Assembly: GCA_963576725.1 (NCBI GenBank)
Contig: OY755241.1
Location: 30,444,853 to 30,508,852, forward strand
Direction of reading: 5' to 3'
Length of the DNA stretch: 64,000 nt
DNA from: Azorinus chamasolen
Lineage: Eukaryota > Mollusca > Bivalvia > Cardiida > Solecurtidae
Shown piece by piece: positions 20,169-30,641 of this stretch; within the stretch, counting starts at the first letter, position 1, and every line of letters starts with the position of its first letter. Below the pieces are notes generated by a model, which worked only from the letters and a program-made list of their open reading frames with translations, made no database searches and was not told the DNA's origin. The position numbers were made by a program, and so were the translations under genes.

Positions 20169-20397
20169 TTAACCAATTACCTCATGGGCTATTTTTAGAT
20201 ACAACCTCTGTGAATAAATCTACCGAAACGGAGCATTAACTAGAGAAAAGGAAAGTTTTAGAATTTTGTAGTTTGAAACCATTGTGATACATAGAACATT
20301 TGCTCCTATAGGAACAAATGCTTTATTTATCACAATGGTTTCACAAAGTGACTTTTACAGAGTCGTCAAAAGTCGTCAATATGAGGGAATGGGTTAA
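20169..20397 (+). mobile_element. TTAA-2 hairpin MITE
   Basis: TTAACCAATTACCTCATGGG and GAGGGAATGGGTTAA ends, hairpin centre TTGCTCCTATAGGAACAA. Confidence 0.93.
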
Positions 20398-20644
20398 AAG
20401 AACATAGACACAGTAACAAACAGTTTTGTAATTACAGATTACGACATTTGGCAGCAAAAACAATTAACTTGGCGTGAGCACATTTATGGAACAATTTATT
20501 TAATTCTTATCACCTTTGAGCATTTTTTTTCACTTCTGTAAAACAGTTTTGACTCAGATGAGATATTAAACAACTTTAAAGCCTCACTCGTTTAACATTT
20601 TTTTGGAAAAAAGATATCATGTAAAAATCATAGAAGACAACTGC

Positions 20645-20840
20645 TTAACCCTTTCCTTCATAAAAACGACCTTTCTCGCATTTGCAAACAGAGTAGACCC
20701 AGATCTGATATAGATCTGATTCTACAGTTTTTATCAAAGGAAACAATTGTCTTGTAAATTTTACATTATAAAAATCCAGCTGGTAAATATTCACGATTTT
20801 AACATCTCTTACATAAATATTGAACAGTGAAAAGGTTTAA
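20645..20840 (+). mobile_element. TTAA-1 MITE with hairpin deleted
   Basis: TTAACCCTTTCCTTCATAAA and GCAAACAGAGTAGACCC run into AGATCTGATATAGATCTGAT; the hairpin and right arm are gone but the tail and AAAAGGTTTAA remain. Confidence 0.85.
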
Positions 20841-21029
20841 AGCTACCTATAATTAGTGGCGTGAGGGTTACGAGGGACATAATGTTGACACCAGCCTTAA
20901 ACACGAGATTCTTGAGTAACTCCAGTGATTTCAGGAAGAAGGCAGTGTAAGTTTCTGTGTTTCTCTATTATCGAACACGTTGTCGTAAACCTTCCATAGA
21001 CAGTGTATGCTGTCAACACACGTGACTAC

Positions 21030-21258
21030 TTAAACCCTTTCCCTCATTGACTATTTTTAGATCCAACCTCTTTGAATAAATCTACCGAAAAGGAGCATTA
21101 ACTAGAGAAAGGGACATTTTTAGAATTTGTAATTTGAAGCCATTGTGATAAATGGAGCATTTGCGCCTATAGGAACAAATGCTCTATCTGTCACAGTGGT
21201 TTCATAAAGTGACTTTTACAGAGGCGTAGACAGGCGTATTTATGGAGGAAAAGGTTAA
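21030..21258 (+). mobile_element. TTAA-2 MITE with TTAA-1 right end
   Basis: TTAAACCCTTTCCCTCATTG end, hairpin centre TGCGCCTATAGGAACA, right end GGCGTATTTATGGAGGAAAA. Confidence 0.9.
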
Positions 21259-21536
21259 TTCTTTACTCCATGAACATTCGTCTATGAAATAATAGCATAC
21301 GTTTTGTCCGTGGTAGAAACGCATCTCCGAACATAGTAGATCCAGATCAGGCGGCTCCTGTAGGAACCGTCTGATCAGGGTCTGCTGTGTTTGCTAATGG
21401 ATTTTGATAGATCTGTTTCTTTAGTTTCTAAAATGGCTACAATGTTCCGGCATCTTCCATTTTGCATTATAACTATTTTGTCCATGAATATTCAATAGGT
21501 ATTAAAATTTTGGAATAAACATAGAACAATGAATAC
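21255..21536 (+). mobile_element. TTAA-1 hairpin MITE sharing its TTAA with the previous element
   Basis: TTAATTCTTTACTCCATGAA starts exactly at the TTAA ending the preceding MITE. Hairpin GGCTCCTGTAGGAACC; tail GAATAAACATAGAACAATG. Confidence 0.85.
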
Positions 21537-21601
21537 ACGAATTGACATAATTAATAAATGGCGGAGGCAATCGGGCAATGGGTGAAAGGGAGAACAGATA
21601 T

Positions 21602-21845
21602 TAACCCATAGTGTTACTATGTGGACTCGTCCAAATATATTTCTTGAGCGAATACTTTTTTTATTTTTAAAGATGCTTCGTTCTATGTTTTCAGAAAATA
21701 CTTCCCGAAACAAACCAGAAACTGAAAAAAATCTATGTTTTTATAAGCAAACGGAACAAACCCTAATCAGACGACTCCTACATGAGCCGGGTCTAATCTG
21801 TTTGAAAAAGCGCGAAAATGCGTATTTATCTATTTATATAGTAAA
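21602..21845 (-). mobile_element. TTAA-1 MITE (reverse), degraded
   Basis: TTAACCCATAGTGTTACTAT end, AAGCAAACGGAACAAACCC arm, ACTCCTACATGAGCC with a shortened right arm. Confidence 0.65.
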
Positions 21846-22192
21846 ACAAACAATTGAAAATTTCGGTAAATATCGATAAATAAATGTTTATTATATATAA
21901 AAACAGCAACGAGTTTAATATCAGGACACTTTCAATGACAGGATAATGATTAAGTACACAAGAGAGGTCTTCAAGTGATTTTAAAGAAAGCTATTTAACA
22001 GAGATACAATCATTCGCATGACAAATTAACTCTTTACATGCTATCAGTATATTTGTGTTTATCTATGTAGATAGTCTGGATCCAGGCGAGACTCAGGGTA
22101 AATAGGCACATCATCAAGTTTTAATGGTAATGAAAGAAGGTAATAACTATGAGAAATGCAACAGACGACACTTTTAGCAGACGACAATGTAC
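21846..22192. other. No gene recognised
   Basis: AT-rich; a GGATCC-arm scrap (CTGGATCCAGGCGAGAC near 22077) only. Confidence 0.55.
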
Positions 22193-22400
22193 TTAACCCA
22201 TTTCCCCATAGGCTATTTTTAGATCCAACCTCTTCAAATAAATCTACCGAAAAGGGGCATTTACTAGAGAATAGGAAATTTTAGAACTGTGTAGATTTTA
22301 AACCAATGTGATAAATAGAACATTTGCTCCTTTATCACATTGGTTTCAAAAATGACTTTTACAGAGGCGTCAAAAGGCGTCAATGTGATGGAATGGGTTA
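22193..22400 (+). mobile_element. TTAA-2 MITE with half-deleted hairpin
   Basis: TTAACCCATTTCCCCATAGG end. ATAAATAGAACATTTGCTCC joins TTTATCACATTGGTTTC with most of the right stem missing. Confidence 0.88.
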
Positions 22401-22611
22401 TCATGTAAATTGCCGTTTGATCTGTGTGAAACAATTGTAGACAGAAGATGACGTTTAAAGTTCGGATCCTGATCAGCCTCGAGTTAATATTCGGAGTCCG
22501 TTTAGTAGGTCTTATGCTTTTAAAAATTCATCAGACGACAAAAATGAAGCAGCCGACATAATTAGTCATTAATCTTTACCAATTCTTAGTCTGCCCCGGC
22601 TAACACGTGCA

Positions 22612-22682
22612 TTTGCAAACAGTTTGGAACCGGATCAGACGTCGAAAAACGTGACGTCTTGTCAGGATTCAAACTGTTTGTC
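22612..22682 (+). repeat. GGATCC hairpin, variant
   Basis: GCAAACAGTTTGGAACCGGA and GGATTCAAACTGTTTGTC around GACGTCGAAAAACGTGACGT. Confidence 0.75.
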
Positions 22683-22762
22683 AGTAGGTCAATATGTTCT
22701 CAAAGGTTTGTAAGTAAACATTGAAACATTTCCGTGTTTTAGCAGACGTCAGTTTTTAAGGG

Positions 22763-22990
22763 TTAACCCTTTCCTCCATAAATACGCCTTTCTACGCATC
22801 TGTAATAACAACTTCTTGAAACCATTGTGATAAATAGAGCATTTGCTCCTATAGGAGCAAATGCTCTATTTATCACAATGGTTTCAAACCACAAAATTCT
22901 AAACTTTTCCTTTTCTCTAGTAAATGCTCCTTTTGGGTAGATTCGTTCAAATAGGTTGGGTCTAAAATAGTATATTGAGTAAAGGGTTAA
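22763..22990 (-). mobile_element. Chimeric TTAA-1/TTAA-2 MITE
   Basis: TTAACCCTTTCCTCCATAAA (TTAA-1) left; intact TTAA-2 hairpin with TTTGCTCCTATAGGAGCAAA; right end TATTGAGTAAAGGGTTAA. Confidence 0.92.
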
Positions 22991-23054
22991 TAGAATATTG
23001 GATCCTGGATGAGATAAAATATTTAACATTCGACAATCTTCTGGCAAATTGTGG

Positions 23055-23122
23055 TTTAAACAGTTTGGATCCAGATGAGACACCGATTAACTTGACGTCT
23101 TATCTGGATCTTAACTGTTTTA
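23055..23122 (+). repeat. GGATCC hairpin element
   Basis: AAACAGTTTGGATCCAGATG and TATCTGGATCTTAACTG around ACCGATTAACTTGACG. Confidence 0.8.
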
Positions 23123-23522
23123 CGTTTTGATGCTGTGTTTTTATAAAAACGATTCGGAGGACAAATAATTTTTAGTCTAGAAGGAGATGGCAGTATTTGT
23201 AGATGACAATTGTGCAGAGCGCAAGAAGGTTAAAACATGGCTAAGATGGAACTTAAGTGTTGTTGATTGTATTAAACCATTATCACGTTAAGAAACAGCC
23301 AACAGTTAATGTCGTCTGCTTATCGGAACATGTAAATATAAAACGTAAAATGTAAAAACAACAACAATAACAATAACAACAAAAAATAAGATTTTTTTCT
23401 CTAATTTGAGATATTTCGAAATAAATTATGGCTCATTTTAAGTTTTACAAGTATAAGGATTTTAATAGTACATGTATATATATAGATTCTAGATAGCTAC
23501 ATATAACTACGAGTATGTTCGT
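23123..23522. other. No gene recognised
   Basis: AT-rich with a short (CAA)n tract near 23357. Confidence 0.6.
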
Positions 23523-23772
23523 CTAACCCTTTCATCGTCAATGTCGCAAAAATGGACCACGACAAATAAATAGTGCAGTCCCAGATCAGACGCCGCCTTG
23601 AAAAGGCGGCGTCTGATCAGGGGCTTCACTTTTTGTCTCAATCTCTATTTCTATATCTGTGCGCTATTCCTTTGAAAATTGCATTTATTTATCTTATTTC
23701 CTTGTTTTACCGAATGATTTAACAAAATTGGATTGCAGACGACAATTAGACATTTGGCGCCGAACGAGTTAA
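23523..23772 (+). mobile_element. TTAA-3-like hairpin MITE
   Basis: CTAACCCTTTCATCG and CGAACGAGTTAA ends. The stem is AGACGCCGCCTT and AAGGCGGCGTCT with arms AGTGCAGTCCCAGATC. Confidence 0.8.
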
Positions 23773-24239
23773 TCATGTACTATAATTGTACTTGTACATC
23801 ACGACAATGGCCTCCAGTGGTTTTCTACATAGGACCAATGTTTGTGTTCTCTAATATACATGAATGAGGCCGGTATAAACAGGTACATTTTGTACTATCT
23901 ATTGCCACTATAAACTCCAGCTAATTAATATTCATACATCAATGCTTTCTAATATGAATATTCATTAGGTAAATGTTTATTTTTACTGATACAACAGCTA
24001 AAATAAATCATTAAAAACGATTGCATATAAGAATTTACTTTCAGTACAAAAATGGCGAACAAAGAGTTCGGAGAAAGCCAAACAGCACTTGGTAATCATT
24101 TTTTTTTTATCAAAAAAGGCGTTTGCTTCAATTCTCAAAATATACAATTGTTTGATGTCTTGAAAATTCGGCGTCGTATCTATATGTCAGGAACGTTTGC
24201 AAAGATCATAACAGACTGTGATAGTGATTAGATCGCTCG

Positions 24240-24455
24240 TTTGTTACTGAGGTATCAGTGCACTTTATCGACCTCGGTGGGCGTGTCATTGCATTCCTGA
24301 TATCCTTACAAGCCTCGCCCACTGGATCTGCTGTAGAGCTGCGTTATTATTCCCTGTAGACTTTTGGCACTTTGATTATCGATATATCGATAACCGATCT
24401 CCTGCGCGTGCCATGGGTGACAAAAAACATGCAGAGTTACCGTTCATGAGTTTAA
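24240..24455 (+). promoter_or_regulatory. Unique GC-richer island
   Basis: It contains GATTATCGATATATCGATAA (overlapping ATCGAT palindromes) and GTGGGCGTGTC, and is free of MITEs. A possible regulatory or promoter region 2.7 kb before the LIM1 exon. No firm exon. Confidence 0.25.
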
Positions 24456-24746
24456 TCACCAGATGGCTGGATGTGTGCTGCCCGGCAGGGGGCGCCGCGT
24501 AATGAGGTCGGAGAACAAACTGCGAATGACTTCTCGCAGAAATTTGTCAATTTTATTTTGTCCCTTGATTGTTCTGGAATTTGATTTGAAAGCAAAGGCC
24601 GTAGCTGCGATCATGTTGTGGCTTTTATCTTGAAGTCCCGGGTCTGGGTGTGAAATTCTAACAGTCTGTAGTGTCCGAACATCAAACACAGGCTCCGCTG
24701 GCACGCCGAATGGTAGAAGTGAAGGTGAAGATTGAACAGATAACAA
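24456..24746 (-). other. Unrecognised 96-codon open frame in a unique GC-richer island
   Basis: The frame MLSVQSSPSLLPFG... includes KGQNKIDKFLREVIRSLFSD, which looks protein-like (amphipathic). It shows no recognised domain and no clear splice context. The island lacks the MITEs that fill the neighbourhood. It may be an exon, a retro-fragment or simply the complement of regulatory DNA. Confidence 0.2.
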
Positions 24747-24854
24747 AGCAACAGGGTCTTATCAACAATAAAATAAGTGTTTTAACCCTATAACTGATGA
24801 ATACTCATTTAAAGAAATAACAACTTTATGAATATTGATTAGCTGAAAGTGTAC

Positions 24855-25674
24855 ACAGTAAGACCCCTCTAAACCGGACACCCTATTTAGTATAAATATT
24901 GGTCTTGGAGACAGGTGCCAGCCTAAGGCATGGTGAAAGTCATACAGTAAAACCCCTCTAAACCGGATATTCAATTTAGTATAAATATCGACCTTGTAGA
25001 CAGGTGGCAGCTTAATGCATGGTGAAAGTCATACAGTAAAACCCCTCTAAACCGGACACTCAATTTAGTATTAACACCGACCTTGGGGACAGGTGGCAGC
25101 TTAATGCATGGTGAAAGTCATACAGTAAATTCCCTCTAAACCAGACATTCAATTTAGTATAAATATTGGTCTTGGAGACAGGTGCCAGCTTAATGCATGG
25201 TGAAAGTCATACAGTAAAACCCCTCTAAACCGGACACTCAATTTAGTATTAACACCGACCTTGGGGACAGGTGGCAGTTTAATGCATGGTGAAAGTCATG
25301 CAGTAAATTCCCTCTAAACCAGACATTCAATTTAGTATAAATATTGGTCTTGGAGACAGGTGCCAGCTTAATGCATGGTGAAAGTCATACAGTAAAACCC
25401 CTCTAAACCGGACACTCAATTTAGTATTAACACCGACCTTGGGGACAGGTGGCAGCTTAATGCATGGTGAAAGTCATGCAGTAAATTCCCTCTAAACCAG
25501 ACATTCAATTTAGTATAAATATTGGTCTTGGAGACAGGTGGCAGCTTAATGCAGGGTGACAGTCATGTAGACAGCTCATCTAGGACCTTTAGGCATGACT
25601 TTCACCCTGCATTAAGTGGCCGCCTTCCTGAATATCTTTTTAATATAATTCCTGGTTAAACAGGATTTACCGTA
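24855..25674 (+). mobile_element. TA-type MITE whose left arm is amplified into an 89-bp satellite
   Basis: The left end ACAGTAAAACCCCTCTAAAC recurs at 24855, 24944, 25033, 25122, 25211, 25300, 25389 and 25478, exactly 89 bp apart. Two unit variants alternate (CCGGACACTC...ACCGACC and CCAGACATTC...TTGGTC), giving a 178-bp dimer. A single right half with AGGATTTACCGTA closes the array. Confidence 0.93.
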
Positions 25675-25936
25675 TTGCCATTATAAACAAAGGAGTTTTT
25701 GCCATGGCAACAACTGTAGAATCATATCTACATGTCTGCCATGTTCAACATTGTATATGTTCATATGTCATATCTCATTATATTGAATCTAATCAATATT
25801 TATATTTAATATTTACCACTTTGCTATATTTAATATATATTTACCACTTTTTTATATTTAATATTTACCACTTTTTTGCTTGCATGAATATTCACGGAGT
25901 AAATGGTTAAAATATATATAAAAAAAAAACCAACCT

Positions 25937-26195
25937 TCAGTAAAACCCCACCAAGCCGGGCGTTCAATTAAGTATAAATATCGGTCTTGTAGACAGGTGG
26001 CAGCTTAATGCATGGTGAAAGTTAAACAGAAAGCTCCTCTAGAAGCTTTAGGTAATTTTATGCAGTGGCTGCTTAATGCACAATGAAATCATGCAGAAAG
26101 CTCCTAGAGGAGCTTTCTGCATGATTTCATTGTGCATTAAGCAGCCACTGCATAAAATTACCTAAAGTCTTATTTTCTATAATTGCGGTTTATAG
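25937..26195 (+). mobile_element. TA-1b (pogo-like) MITE containing the 122-nt palindrome
   Basis: The left end CAGTAAAACCCCACCAAGCC is followed by GGTGGCAGCTTAATGCATGG and by the large palindrome. The right end is degraded. Confidence 0.75.
26046..26167. repeat. 122-nt near-perfect palindrome
   Basis: The arms of 61 nt run from CTTTAGGTAATTTTATGCAG to CTGCATAAAATTACCTAAAG and pair throughout except at the central dinucleotide of CTCCTAGAGGAG. It sits in a TA-type MITE. Confidence 0.95.
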
Positions 26196-26393
26196 ACGGC
26201 TTCTGTGCTTGCCGATTAATCAGGGCGGGCTCTGTTGGCTTACGAAATTGTAACAGACTGTACAACTTCTACCAATACAAATTTACATGCGTACATATGC
26301 CATTTTAAATATCAGTTTATAAATATTCTCATGATATTATAGTATTGATGCCATTAGTTTCTTACAATAATATTCAAACAGGGAAAGGGTTAA
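26170..26393 (+). mobile_element. TTAA-1 MITE remnant
   Basis: AGACGGCTTCTGTGCTTGCC and GGCGGGCTCTGTTGGCTTAC are worn hairpin arms; right end ACAGGGAAAGGGTTAA. Confidence 0.65.
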
Positions 26394-26607
26394 CTCTTTA
26401 CTCTATGTGTACACAAGAGCTGACCAATCAGACGGTTCATCTAGGAGCCGTCTGACCGGGTCTGCTCGTTTTGATGATTGCATGATATAGATCTGATGAT
26501 TCACTATCTAAGATCAAATAGTTCTCTGTTAATGTGCCATATTCAAAGTTCAGCAAATTAATATTCATTAGGTCATTACTCTTTACATGACTATTCATGG
26601 ATTATTA
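26390..26607 (+). mobile_element. TTAA-1 hairpin MITE, degraded
   Basis: TTAACTCTTTACTCTATG end shares its TTAA with the preceding element. Hairpin ACGGTTCATCTAGGAGCCGT; GACTATTCATGG tail. Confidence 0.75.
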
Positions 26608-26843
26608 ACCCTGTGTCTCATATAAACACCTTTTCGTGTATTTTCAAACAGAGCTGACCCAAATTAGACGCTTATATAGGAGCCGTCTGATCAGGGTCTG
26701 GTCTGTTTGCTTTTGACATGATATAGATATGCTTCTACAGTTTTCGTCAAAGCAAACACTTTTCTTGAAAAGTTTACCTTATAAAAATAAATATTTACTA
26801 TGTCATCATTTCTTTCATGAATATTGAAAAGGGAAAGAGCTAA
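26605..26843 (+). mobile_element. TTAA-1 hairpin MITE
   Basis: TTAACCCTGTGTCTCATATA end, TTCAAACAGAGCTGACCC, GACGCTTATATAGGAGCCGT, right end AAAAGGGAAAGAGCTAA. Confidence 0.85.
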
Positions 26844-27070
26844 CCCATTCCCACATAGGCTATTTTTAGATCTAACCTCTTTGAATAAATCTACCGAAAA
26901 GAAGCATTAACTGGAGAAAATGATTTTTTTTTCAGATTTTTTTAATTTGATACCATTGTGATAAATAGAGCATTTGCTCACATAGGAGCAAATGCTCTAT
27001 TTATCACAATGGTTTCAACAGGTGACTTTTACAGAGGCGTAGAAATGCGTATTTATGGAGGAAAGAATAA
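26840..27070 (+). mobile_element. TTAA-2 MITE with TTAA-1 right end
   Basis: CTAACCCATTCCCACATAGG end, perfect hairpin around TTTGCTCACATAGGAGCAAA, right end GCGTATTTATGGAGGAAAGA. It is 120 bp upstream of the LIM1 exon. Confidence 0.9.
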
Positions 27071-27190
27071 AGGGTCAACAAACACTTTTTCAAATACAAG
27101 TCAGGTCGCTAATACCAGGATCAGGCTTAAAGCTTTACTGGCGAGTAAAAACAGGAACAATAACTCTACATTTGTGTTTGTTTGTTTCAG

Positions 27191-27372
27191 ACTGACGATG
27201 ACGTGTGTTTCGGCTGTGGTCTCCAGATCAACGACAGATTCATCCTGAAAGTAAACGAACAGTCATGGCACGTGACCTGTCTGCGATGCTGCGTCTGCCA
27301 GGTGGCGCTCGAGAGACAGAGCACGTGCTTCATCAAAGAGGACCATATATATTGCCGTCTAGATTATGCACG
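27191..27372 (+). CDS. Awh: Awh/Lhx6/8-type LIM-homeodomain gene, LIM1 exon
   Basis: This exon encodes 60 residues plus two bases of an Arg codon (TDDDVCFGCG to DYA). The first LIM zinc-binding domain is complete: CFGC, H-x2-C, C-x2-C and C-x2-D, with 17-18 residue spacers. The acceptor is tttgtttcag and the donor gtacgt. It opens in phase 0 and ends in phase 2, which joins exactly to the exon at 31949. LIM domains of this family bind co-factors such as LDB/Chip rather than DNA, and the protein acts in the nucleus. The segment CLRCCVCQVALERQ resembles Arrowhead closely. The upstream exon with the start codon was not found in the preceding 27 kb and may lie outside the window. Confidence 0.93.
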
Positions 27373-27436
27373 GTACGTTTATATTTACAATTTGAATGCA
27401 TTTATCAAGCAATCCTGGCAGTTCGTGATTATCCAA

Positions 27437-27510
27437 CAGGAGCCGTCTGATCTAATTCTACTATGTTTGCAAAGGCGCGAAAAAAGCGATTTTATGACGT
27501 AAAGGATTAA
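27437..27510 (-). repeat. Half TTAA-1 hairpin
   Basis: CAGGAGCCGTCTGATCTAAT, CTATGTTTGCAAAGGCGCG and CGTAAAGGATTAA, 65 bp after the LIM1 exon donor. Confidence 0.65.
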
Positions 27511-27758
27511 AACCATTATGTGACTGGATAATTATTGCCATGGCAAAAAGTAGAAAATCGGGGTTGTCACAAAGAACACAACCGAGCTGACTCTGACCAG
27601 AGAATTTAAATATGAGCTGTCTGATCTGGATCTGTTTTGTTTGAAAAGCAGCATTCCAAGGATAATCAACTAAATAGTGTACCAGCTACATGTATATACA
27701 CCATAGTCAGCTAGTTGTAGAATTATCCTCAAAATAAATTGGTTACTGCTTCAAAACT

Positions 27759-27904
27759 TTAACCCATTCCCTCATAGGCTATTTTTAGATCATACTATTT
27801 GAATAAATCTATCGAAAAGGAGCATTAACTAGAGAAAGGTTTTTTTTCCAAAAAGTGACTTTTACAGCGGCATAGAAAGGCGTATTTATGGAGGAAAGGG
27901 TTAA
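27759..27904 (+). mobile_element. TTAA-2 MITE lacking its hairpin
   Basis: TTAACCCATTCCCTCATAGG and GTATTTATGGAGGAAAGGGT ends are intact, but the whole ATAAATAGAGCATTTGCTCC stem is absent; a T8 run marks the junction. Confidence 0.9.
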
Positions 27905-28259
27905 AGTGAGAGTCTCTATTTGCAACGCGGGTTTACAAAAATACATAAATTTACTCAAATCATTTGTTCTCATGCTGAAAAGAAGTACACGCATATTGCT
28001 GGAAAATCAATTTAATAAACGCTGAAGAAAACAAATCCTTCGAAGACGCCGATGTTATTTGTCAGTGTATTAGTATGTATTCTGATTGCGTTTAGTTTCC
28101 GTAAGAGTTAAAACAGACTGATAATATTTTGCTGTACAACAAACAATTATAAGTATTGACGAAAACAGTTCATATTGTATCGCAGTGGCATTAATTTTGT
28201 TCTAATTTACAATTTCTTCATAAGAATAATTTGAACATATTATTTAATTAAAATACATT
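27905..28259. other. No gene recognised
   Basis: AT-rich intron sequence. Confidence 0.6.
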
Positions 28260-28557
28260 GTACAGTTCGGATAATTCGAACTTCGGGAAACTCGAACTAA
28301 AAGTTTGGTCTTTCCAACATTTACAATACAGAAATGTTCTGAAATGTATCACTCTACATATCTAGAAACACACGTGGCAGCTTAAACAGGTCGAAAGTAA
28401 TGCTGGAAGCTCCTACAGGAGGAGCATTACTTTAGACCTGCATTAATTTGTGAACATGATATATTGGTCAGGTTATAAATCGGATGACTCGAACCTCTGT
28501 TATCTCGAACTAATTTGTTTGGTGACCTGAAGTTCGAAATATCGATGTTCAACTGTA
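28260..28557 (+). mobile_element. Tigger/pogo-like MITE
   Basis: TACAGTTCGGATAATTCGAA and AATATCGATGTTCAACTGTA ends with TA target. The inner hairpin CAGCTTAAACAGGTCGAAAG and CTTTAGACCTGCATTAA is shared with the TA-1 group. Confidence 0.85.
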
Positions 28558-28809
28558 TATATACATATGCGTTTATTGTAGGGACTTTCACTTTAACGTA
28601 TAAAAACCTGCTTAACCGCTGATAAGTGTGTTGTTTAAATTCGACTTTCTTCTCGGAAGTAAGTCCTAATGAAAACTTCAGATTTTTGGACCCCTCCTCA
28701 TCAAGACTATGGGTGCAATATATAGACCCTGGCATACTCATTGTCCCGCTGACACAGTTACCACTGAACCACCATTTAACTTGCGTCAATACGCTAATGT
28801 GTATACATG

Positions 28810-28839
28810 TACAGCAGATTCTCTCTAATACGGCCGCTT
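28810..28839 (+). repeat. TA-1 left-end fragment
   Basis: ACAGCAGATTCTCTCTAATA then CGGCCGCTTAA, interrupted at TTAA by the TTAA-2 element. Confidence 0.65.
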
Positions 28840-28994
28840 AACCTAGGCCTATTTTCTCATAAGCTATTTTAGATCATTTCTCTTTGAACAAATCTACCAA
28901 AAAGGAGCATTTACTAGAGAAAAGGAAAATGTTAGAATTGTGTAGTTTTGAAACCATTGTGATAAATAGAGCATTTGCTCCTGTGGAGCAAATG

Positions 28995-29734
28995 CTCTAT
29001 TTATCCTGTCACGTGCCTATTTTCCTGACGGATAACAAGGTGCCTGATAAACTTTTTGTTATTATGTCAGTTGGTCACATGACCTGTAGCCGAAACTACT
29101 TTTTTTTTACCGAGACGCTTATTTCGTGAATACACAAATTTACGTCTACCGAGTACTGAATAAAAAAGTTTAACAAAGCGAATTTGTTGATTTCAATCGA
29201 TACCCATTAAACTAAATAGATCTAATTCTTCCACTTCATTCTCCCAAACTAATATTCTTAGGCCTAGACTAGATCTAGATCTAGACTAGATCTAGTTGTT
29301 TGTCGCGAAATTACCGTGTTTAGATAAATCCACATCAAGAATCATAAATCGTCTAGATATCGTCAAGTGACAGGTTCTTTTTCTCAGATAACCAACCGGG
29401 GCAACGGTTTTGTTTTGAGCATTTTTAAAGCAATGTGACTTTTTGGAATTCCAGTGACGTAATATAACGCCTTTATAGTGACGTCATCAACAGTCTAGAG
29501 ACAGTAGAGTCGGGTATACGTTGCGGTGCATTTTGTGGTACATTCGGTACAAAATAATAATAATTATATTTTGCTGTCGTGACAAGGATAAATAGAATAT
29601 TTGGTTCCTAGCTTTGTATGAGAAATGTTATCTGGCTCGGCTTCTGAATATATCAGGTTCGCCTTCGGCTCACCTGATATATTCATCCGCCTTGCCAGAT
29701 AACATTTCTCATTCAAAGCTAGGAACCAAATATT
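28995..29734. repeat. Nested unit 1 (740 bp)
   Basis: The unit begins CTCTATTTATCCTGTCACG, contains GGTCACATGACC and AGATCTAGATCT-rich stretches, and ends in a palindrome of ~160 bp (29586-29746) with arms ATATTTGGTTCCTAGC and GCTAGGAACCAAATATT. Confidence 0.9.
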
Positions 29735-30641
29735 CTCTATTTATCCTGTCACGTGCCTATTTTCCTGACGGATAACAAGGTGCCTGATAAACTTTTTGTT
29801 ATTATGTCAGTAGGTCACATGACCGATGTTAATATGTCAGTTGGTCACATGACCTGCAGCCGAAACTACTTTTTTTTTAAAAAAAAAGTTTTTTACCGAG
29901 ACGCTTATTTCGTGAATACACAAATTTACGTCTACCTAGTAGATCTAGATCTAGATCTACTGAATAAAAAAAGTTTAACAAAGCGAATTGATTTCAATCG
30001 ATACCCGTTAAACTAAATAATTCTTTCACTTCATTCTCTCAAACTTATATTCTTAGACCTAGTAGATCTAGATCTAGACTAGATCTAGTTGTCTGTCGCG
30101 AAATTACCGTGTTTAGATAAATCCACATCAAGAATCATAAATCGTCTAGATCCTGTATTCTATAGTCAGTTCTATTTTAATTCTATCGGCGTCTATCTCA
30201 ACCGAGTCTAGAATTGAAATGTTATTAAGCTAGCCTTGACTTTTCTATTCTAGACGAGGTTTAGATCAGCTTGTCTCAAACATCAAGTGACAGGTTCTTT
30301 TTCTCACATAACCAACCGGGGCAACGGTTTTGTTTTGAGCATTTTTTTCAGTGGAATTCCAGTGACGTAATAACGCCTTTATAGTGACGTCATCAACAGT
30401 CTAGAGCCAGTAGAGTCGGGTATACTTTGCGGTGTATTTTGTGGTACATTCGGTACAAAATAAAATAATTTTATATTTTGCTGTCGTGACAAGGATAAAT
30501 AGAATATTTGGTTCCTAGCTTTGAATGAGAAATGTTATCTGGCTCGGCTTCTGAATATATCAGGTGAGCCGAAGGCGAACCTGATATATTCATCCGCCTT
30601 GCCAGATAACATTTCTCATTCAAAGCTAGGAACCAAATATT
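29735..30641. repeat. Nested unit 2 (907 bp)
   Basis: A diverged copy of unit 1. It has a tandem duplication of the GTCACATGACC segment (29806-29852), an extra ~125 bp near 30152-30279, and the terminal palindrome with its innermost loop inverted relative to unit 1. Confidence 0.9.

Noticed and set aside
24053..24092. ATG in good context (MANKEFGESQTAL) followed by GGTAATC as the Awh first exon
   Set aside because: It would end in phase 1, whereas the LIM1 exon needs phase 0; joining gives an immediate stop.
24855..25560. Regularly spaced repeats resembling a CRISPR array
   Set aside because: Period 89 with no unique spacers; the whole unit repeats and is a transposon arm. The sequence is eukaryotic.
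27205..27450. Alternative frame over the LIM1 exon (MFRLWSPDQRQIHPES)
   Set aside because: Shadow of the LIM1 coding frame.
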